64,000 nucleotides of DNA from Serripes groenlandicus (Eukaryota > Mollusca > Bivalvia > Cardiida > Cardiidae), in contig JASEVX010000011.1 in assembly GCA_031761405.1 (NCBI GenBank), positions 63,117,543 through 63,181,542 of the forward strand, in the 5' to 3' direction. This document shows, piece after piece, positions 59,761-64,000 of this stretch (the first letter of the stretch is position 1; the number at the start of each line of letters is the position of its first letter). The notes below the pieces were generated by a model. It was given only the letters and a program-made list of their open reading frames with translations, had not been told where the DNA came from and did not search any database. Made by a program: the position numbers and the translations under genes.

Positions 59761-60235
59761 ACATGCCAAGGCTAAAGTATGGAGATGAAAGAATCATTTG
59801 ATATATATATGAAAACATTGTGGAATATTTGTCCGCTACAGAGGCGTTTAACGCGACATGAGTTAACCGTTTCCCCCATACAACTAGCCAACAGACGTCT
59901 TTGAAAACATATTGACAAAAGTGTGGACATTTTCTATAAATATCAGTATAATTATCGAATAAAATTGACGATTGTGAACGAGCCTTGAGATGAAAGTGTC
60001 GTTTGATATGTTTTAAAACATTGTGGCAAAACTTGTCCACCACAGAGGCGTCTAGCGTGATCTGAGTAAACCCTGTGTTAACCGTTTTCCCCATACAACT
60101 AGGTAACAGACTTCTTTGAAAACATCTTGACACAAATGTGGATTTTCTTTTTTATAAATATCGGTGAATAAAGTTGCAAACATTGTGGCAAGAATCGTAT
60201 GCTGTAGAATGCGTCTGCATGTGGGAATGTATAAA
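59761..60235. repeat. Serial MITE-derived units
   Basis: Three related stretches contain GAGATGAAAG(A/T)(A/G)TC, TTTGATATATA or TTTGATATGT, AACATTGTGG and CAGAGGCGT. Two begin TTAACCGTTT(C/T)CCCCATAC. A deleted MITE seems to have been duplicated locally. Confidence 0.6.
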
Positions 60236-60441
60236 CGCTTTATTCAGTTTCAACCGATTCCGGGGGCTCTGCAACAGACCACTTTTTAAAATATTGCTGT
60301 AAAAAGAAGAAATCGCTATATAGGAACAATTTCTACCTTTCCAACGATCTTTTCTTCTATTAAAGTACTCAAACTATATTTATACAATTTTCTAAAATGT
60401 TACATAATTATTTTCCAAACGTGTTTACAAATCAGTCTTAC

Positions 60442-60660
60442 TTAACCCTTCCCCTCATGTAGACGCTTTCTGACGCCTCTTCAGCAGACGGCGTTTTGAA
60501 AACATAGTGACAAAAGAAGAAACGAGCAATTTCTCCTTTTGCCACAATGTTCTCCACTTTTAGTCATAGGTTATCCATTCATTTATAGAGATTTTCTATT
60601 TTTTGAAAAATATTTTCAAAGTCGTCTGCTACAGAATTGTCGTATGAGGGAAAGGGTTAA
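60442..60660 (+). mobile_element. piggyBac-like MITE, one hairpin arm shortened
   Basis: TTAA both ends, CCCTTCCCCTCATGTAGACG and TCGTATGAGGGAAAGGG. GAAATTGCTCAAA is lost, leaving GAAGAAACGAGCAATTTC. Confidence 0.88.
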
Positions 60661-60684
60661 ACTCAGCATGTAATGTAAATTGGA

Positions 60685-60919
60685 AAACCATTTCCGATAT
60701 ATAGCAAATCTGCAGCAAACGACTTAAAAAGCATTTCCACCCAAAAAAGGTAAATCTCCGTAAATGAAAGTATAATTATTGAATGGAAGTGTAAAGATTG
60801 TGATCAAAGAAGACATTTTGTTATGAGCAATTTCTCCTTTTGCCACAATGTTTGAAACAAATAGTTGCTTGGCTGCATATGCGTCAACATGTTTCTGCAA
60901 ACCGAGTAAAGGGTTTTAA
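60685..60919 (-). mobile_element. Decayed MITE copy
   Basis: ACCATTTCCGATATATAGC to CCGAGTAAAGGGTTTTAA; TATGAGCAATTTCTCCTTTT is preserved. Confidence 0.55.
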
Positions 60920-61023
60920 CGTTCTCCTTGGTTCAGCTGATTTCTGACACGTCTGCTTGCAGCAGCCGACCTTTGAAAACATGAAGGACAACTTTTAAAT
61001 TGCCAATGATACTTTAACAATTA

Positions 61024-61217
61024 CCTTCACATATACGCTTTCTGCAGCAGACGGCTTTTTGAAAACATGGCGACAAATGTGAAATTGCTCATGATGAGCA
61101 ATTTCACCATTTGCCACAATGTTTTCAACTCTATTTAATAAACACAGTCGTTGATGGAGATGGTTCATATATTTGCAAAGATGTTTTCAAAGCCGTCTGC
61201 TGCAGATTTGTCGTTTA
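61024..61217 (+). mobile_element. MITE copy without terminal CCC
   Basis: CTTCACATATACGCTTTCTG, perfect hairpin GCTCATGATGAGC, and GTCTGCTGCAGATTTGTCG followed by TTTAAC. Confidence 0.65.
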
Positions 61218-61671
61218 ACACAGCTGAAACGACGTCAACGCAGCTATAGTGTCACGTGCGAAAGCATGACATTTGAGATTTAATTAAACGTTTACCAGAT
61301 TTTTATCTTGTTAGAGTATTCCTATTTAAACAATGAAATTAAAAACAGTTTGTGAAAGGGGGAAATATCGTTTAAAGAATGTTCTTTCCTTTGTTTTTTT
61401 CTTCTTCGTCTTCTCATTTTTTAAATGTTTTCATACTATTTCTAGTACATGCATATTACTTATCGGAAGAAGAAGGAGAAACGTCTGGTATTTTCTTCCG
61501 GAACGTGATAGTATCAGAGACACTGTGGTATATGGTTTCGTTTTTAATTAATTATAGTGTCGAATTATCCCATCATCAATCCGCTTTTAAATTCATCCGC
61601 CCGTTATCGTAAACATTCCATGTCCTTCAGCTATCTACCTGGTATCATAGTTTATGGTTACGTCTGCTGTT

Positions 61672-61881
61672 TTAACCCCTTCCCACATACAGACACATTC
61701 TGACGCCTATGCAGCAGCCGTCATTTGAAACCATTGTGACAAAAGGTGAAATTGCTCAAAAAGAGCAGATTTCACCTGTAGCAAGTATGTACTCAACCAT
61801 ATTCAGTAAAATATTCTTTTTCATATATTATTTTTTTAAAATTTCGATGTCGTCTGTTGCAGATATGAGGAAAAGAGTTAA
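61672..61881 (+). mobile_element. piggyBac-like MITE, older copy
   Basis: TTAA both ends, CCCCTTCCCACATACAGACA on the left, hairpin GCTCAAAAAGAGC perfect, ATATGAGGAAAAGAG on the right. Confidence 0.8.
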
Positions 61882-62039
61882 GGGTCAATTTAACTTCTGG
61901 GGAAAAAATGATAGAATTATTTCGATTGGAGTTGGAAACAGTAGGAAATGGAGAAATGGTCATTTTAACACTTTCTGCCATACAGTAAATATACAGCAGA
62001 CGACTTTGAAAACATCCGTCAGTCTAGCAGGTGCGCATA

Positions 62040-63600
62040 TGTAAAACAAATTAGACTGTGCGACGTAAAGGTTTGTAGTTATCGCGTTGTGATTACATGT
62101 AAAACTTATACAAGAGAAAGTTGATGCAAGGCATCAATGTCGCCGGAATAGACTGCATTGATTTATTTTTTAACGCACATGTATTACTTGACTTTCATTA
62201 GTCTAAACATACACATAATGTTTTCATTAATGACTAATTCCAGGATTTTTGAAATTCCACATACACATTTCAGGATTTCTTTTGGTCAGGATTTTGGATT
62301 TTTTTATATTTGTCAATAAAACCACAACAAAAACATTTTTGGATTTAAATCTACATGCAATAACAAGATATTTAACCCTTTTCATGTCTGAAGCAACAAT
62401 GAAAACCTTTAAACGTTTAAAACATTGAGAAAACGGTTAAATTGCTGAAGACATGAACTTCCTCCTTTTTCAATAATAATTATAGTAAGAATTTCATAGA
62501 TGTTAACATTTATCCTCATATGTTTAAAAAGTAGACCACACTTGAAACAACATATCAGCTAAATTGTTCATTTAAATCATTGATACATATAATATATGTA
62601 TGGCGCAAGAGAAGTGCCAGTTGCGACTCCCATTACTATTTCAAAGGTGGCAAGTATGAAATTAATTGGGTGCGAAAGATCAGATTTTCTTTATTTCTAA
62701 AATTATTGTTTATCAGAGTTTGTTCTTTTCTTAATTTGTTTCAAGTCAAATAAACATTTAATATCACATATATTTAATCATTTAAGTGTATAATATTAGC
62801 AATCTAACAGTAATATTAGGTGTTTGAGCATTCTTTCGAAATATTGACCTCGTGTCAAGATCGAGTCGTTGTGACATCGAAGAAAGTGAATAAAAAATGG
62901 CAAAGCTTTAGTGCATGTTTTATTCGACTGCATTCGACAGAAGAAAAGCATTTCTAAATTATCTTTCTTTCTCCTACATTCGGCCCATGCACTCGTTTCG
63001 TGACGTATAAGAAATCAATTTTTCGAGTGACATTTTTTGTCTGCATTACTCGTCAAAAAGTTTACATATTATTTCTGGTTACTTCCTTTATATTTTGACA
63101 ATACGAATTTAGGTCGAACCGAGGAAAAAGCGTTTTGACGTTCACGACCGATAAACAGGCATATATTTGAGACATATTTTCACAAAATATTACTTTTTTT
63201 TTTTATGTTACCAGTTTATGTTGAAAATCGATGTTAACGGTCACTATATTTAGCTTAGAAACAGTTCTTATTTTAGATATTCATGGATTAACAGTATTAA
63301 ATGAATTCTACACATATCAAGACATCTCTTTGAACATGAAAATAACATTCAGTAAAAGGAGAATTCGACGTGATTTTTATCTCGATATTGACACATAACA
63401 GTCTGCAGCAAGTCTTGCAGGTGCTCTTTTGTCTTCGTAAATAAGACAAAAAAACATAAATGCGAGTCAAAATAATGAGACTGCAAAGACATTAAACATC
63501 GGATTATTACTTCATTTTAGATGTGTCATAACTAAGTGTTTGAACAAACACAATTGTAATATGTTCAAGACATTTAAATTTGTTTTTTCATAATAATAAC
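62040..63600. other. No gene or clear repeat seen
   Basis: AT-rich, repeat-poor sequence. A CAGGATTT motif recurs at 62240-62300. No exon is supported. Confidence 0.5.
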
Positions 63601-63609
63601 TCTCCTCCC

Positions 63610-63702
63610 ATGTCATGGTTCGATCCCCAGTCGCGGCAATTCGGTGGATTGGTGGAGTGCCCTTGGGCAAGGCACATTTTCTAGCCTAGTACTGCCCTGT
63701 GT
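63610..63702 (+). mobile_element. SINE-like family B head
   Basis: B-box-like TGGTTCGATCCCCAG is followed by GGAGTGCCCTTGGGCAAGGC and ACATTTTCTAGCC. The tail is missing. This copy shows that family B has a tRNA-derived head. Confidence 0.65.
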
Positions 63703-64000
63703 TCCATAGTCACCAAACCCAAAACCTGTTTTGCGAAACCTATATAGGTTTCGTCGATAAACCGTGCATTAGTCGGTAAACCAAACCTGTTTGACGGGAG
63801 TACATGTATAATACAGGTAGGTTGAGTTCCGCTCCATAGACAAAACGTGTTTACGTTGTGTTTACTGAAAATTCAAACTACTTTTGTATTTGTACATAGA
63901 ATAACGTTGTAAAATGCTCGAATCGTTATACAATTGTCTGCATATTTCATTGTACATTGCATAAATTGTAGTATGTATATGAACGTTTCCAGTGCATATA

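Noticed and set aside
61333..61612. Two overlapping frames rich in Phe/Ser
   Set aside because: They arise from a T-rich tract; there are no splice partners and no recognisable domain.

Overview
The window is eukaryotic, almost certainly molluscan and probably bivalve. It is AT-rich, has no prokaryotic gene layout, and holds one recognisable gene: the heterotrimeric G-protein beta subunit of the beta1 type (GNB1-like), on the + strand. Eight coding exons lie between 11571 and 47900. They join in phase, with GT-AG borders throughout, into a complete 1026-nt reading frame of 341 residues plus stop. The length (341, not 340 as in vertebrates) and several residue choices match, from memory, the cephalopod G-beta sequence. 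The repeats also belong to classes I know from bivalves.

Layout. 1-11542 is 5' flank or a long 5'-UTR intron, full of repeats. 11543-47900 holds the exons and seven introns of 1.4 to 10.6 kb. 47901 to about 53.4 kb is a repeat-poor stretch with several AATAAA signals, best explained as a long 3' UTR. 53.6-61.9 kb is again repeat-dense, including an array with a roughly 145-bp period from 55.1 to 58.7 kb. 62.0-64.0 kb is quiet apart from a SINE fragment.

The rest is a dense, interleaved community of mobile elements. (a) A piggyBac-like MITE of 170-235 bp, with TTAA duplications, CCCTTTCCC termini and a central hairpin, is present in more than 45 recognisable copies in both orientations. (b) A tRNA-derived SINE of 240-300 bp ends in CAATCAATCA, often with 9-15 bp target duplications. 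(c) Two other SINE-like families share that 3' tail. (d) hAT-like non-autonomous elements have CAGAGC or CAGGGC termini and, in the clearest cases, 6-bp duplications; one carries a decayed zinc-finger-like reading frame. (e) Another group starts with a terminal hairpin (TATACCCC, AGCTCACCT and others). Many are nested in one another, so empty-site sequences and insertion order can be read directly.

Further curiosities are a perfect 88-bp inverted repeat in intron 1, a 27-bp minisatellite in intron 7, a duplicated splice-acceptor tract at exon 5, and a transposon ending about 23 bp before exon 8. Most short open reading frames in the window are parts of these repeats. I saw no true tRNA or rRNA gene, no second cellular gene and no retroviral or viral gene.
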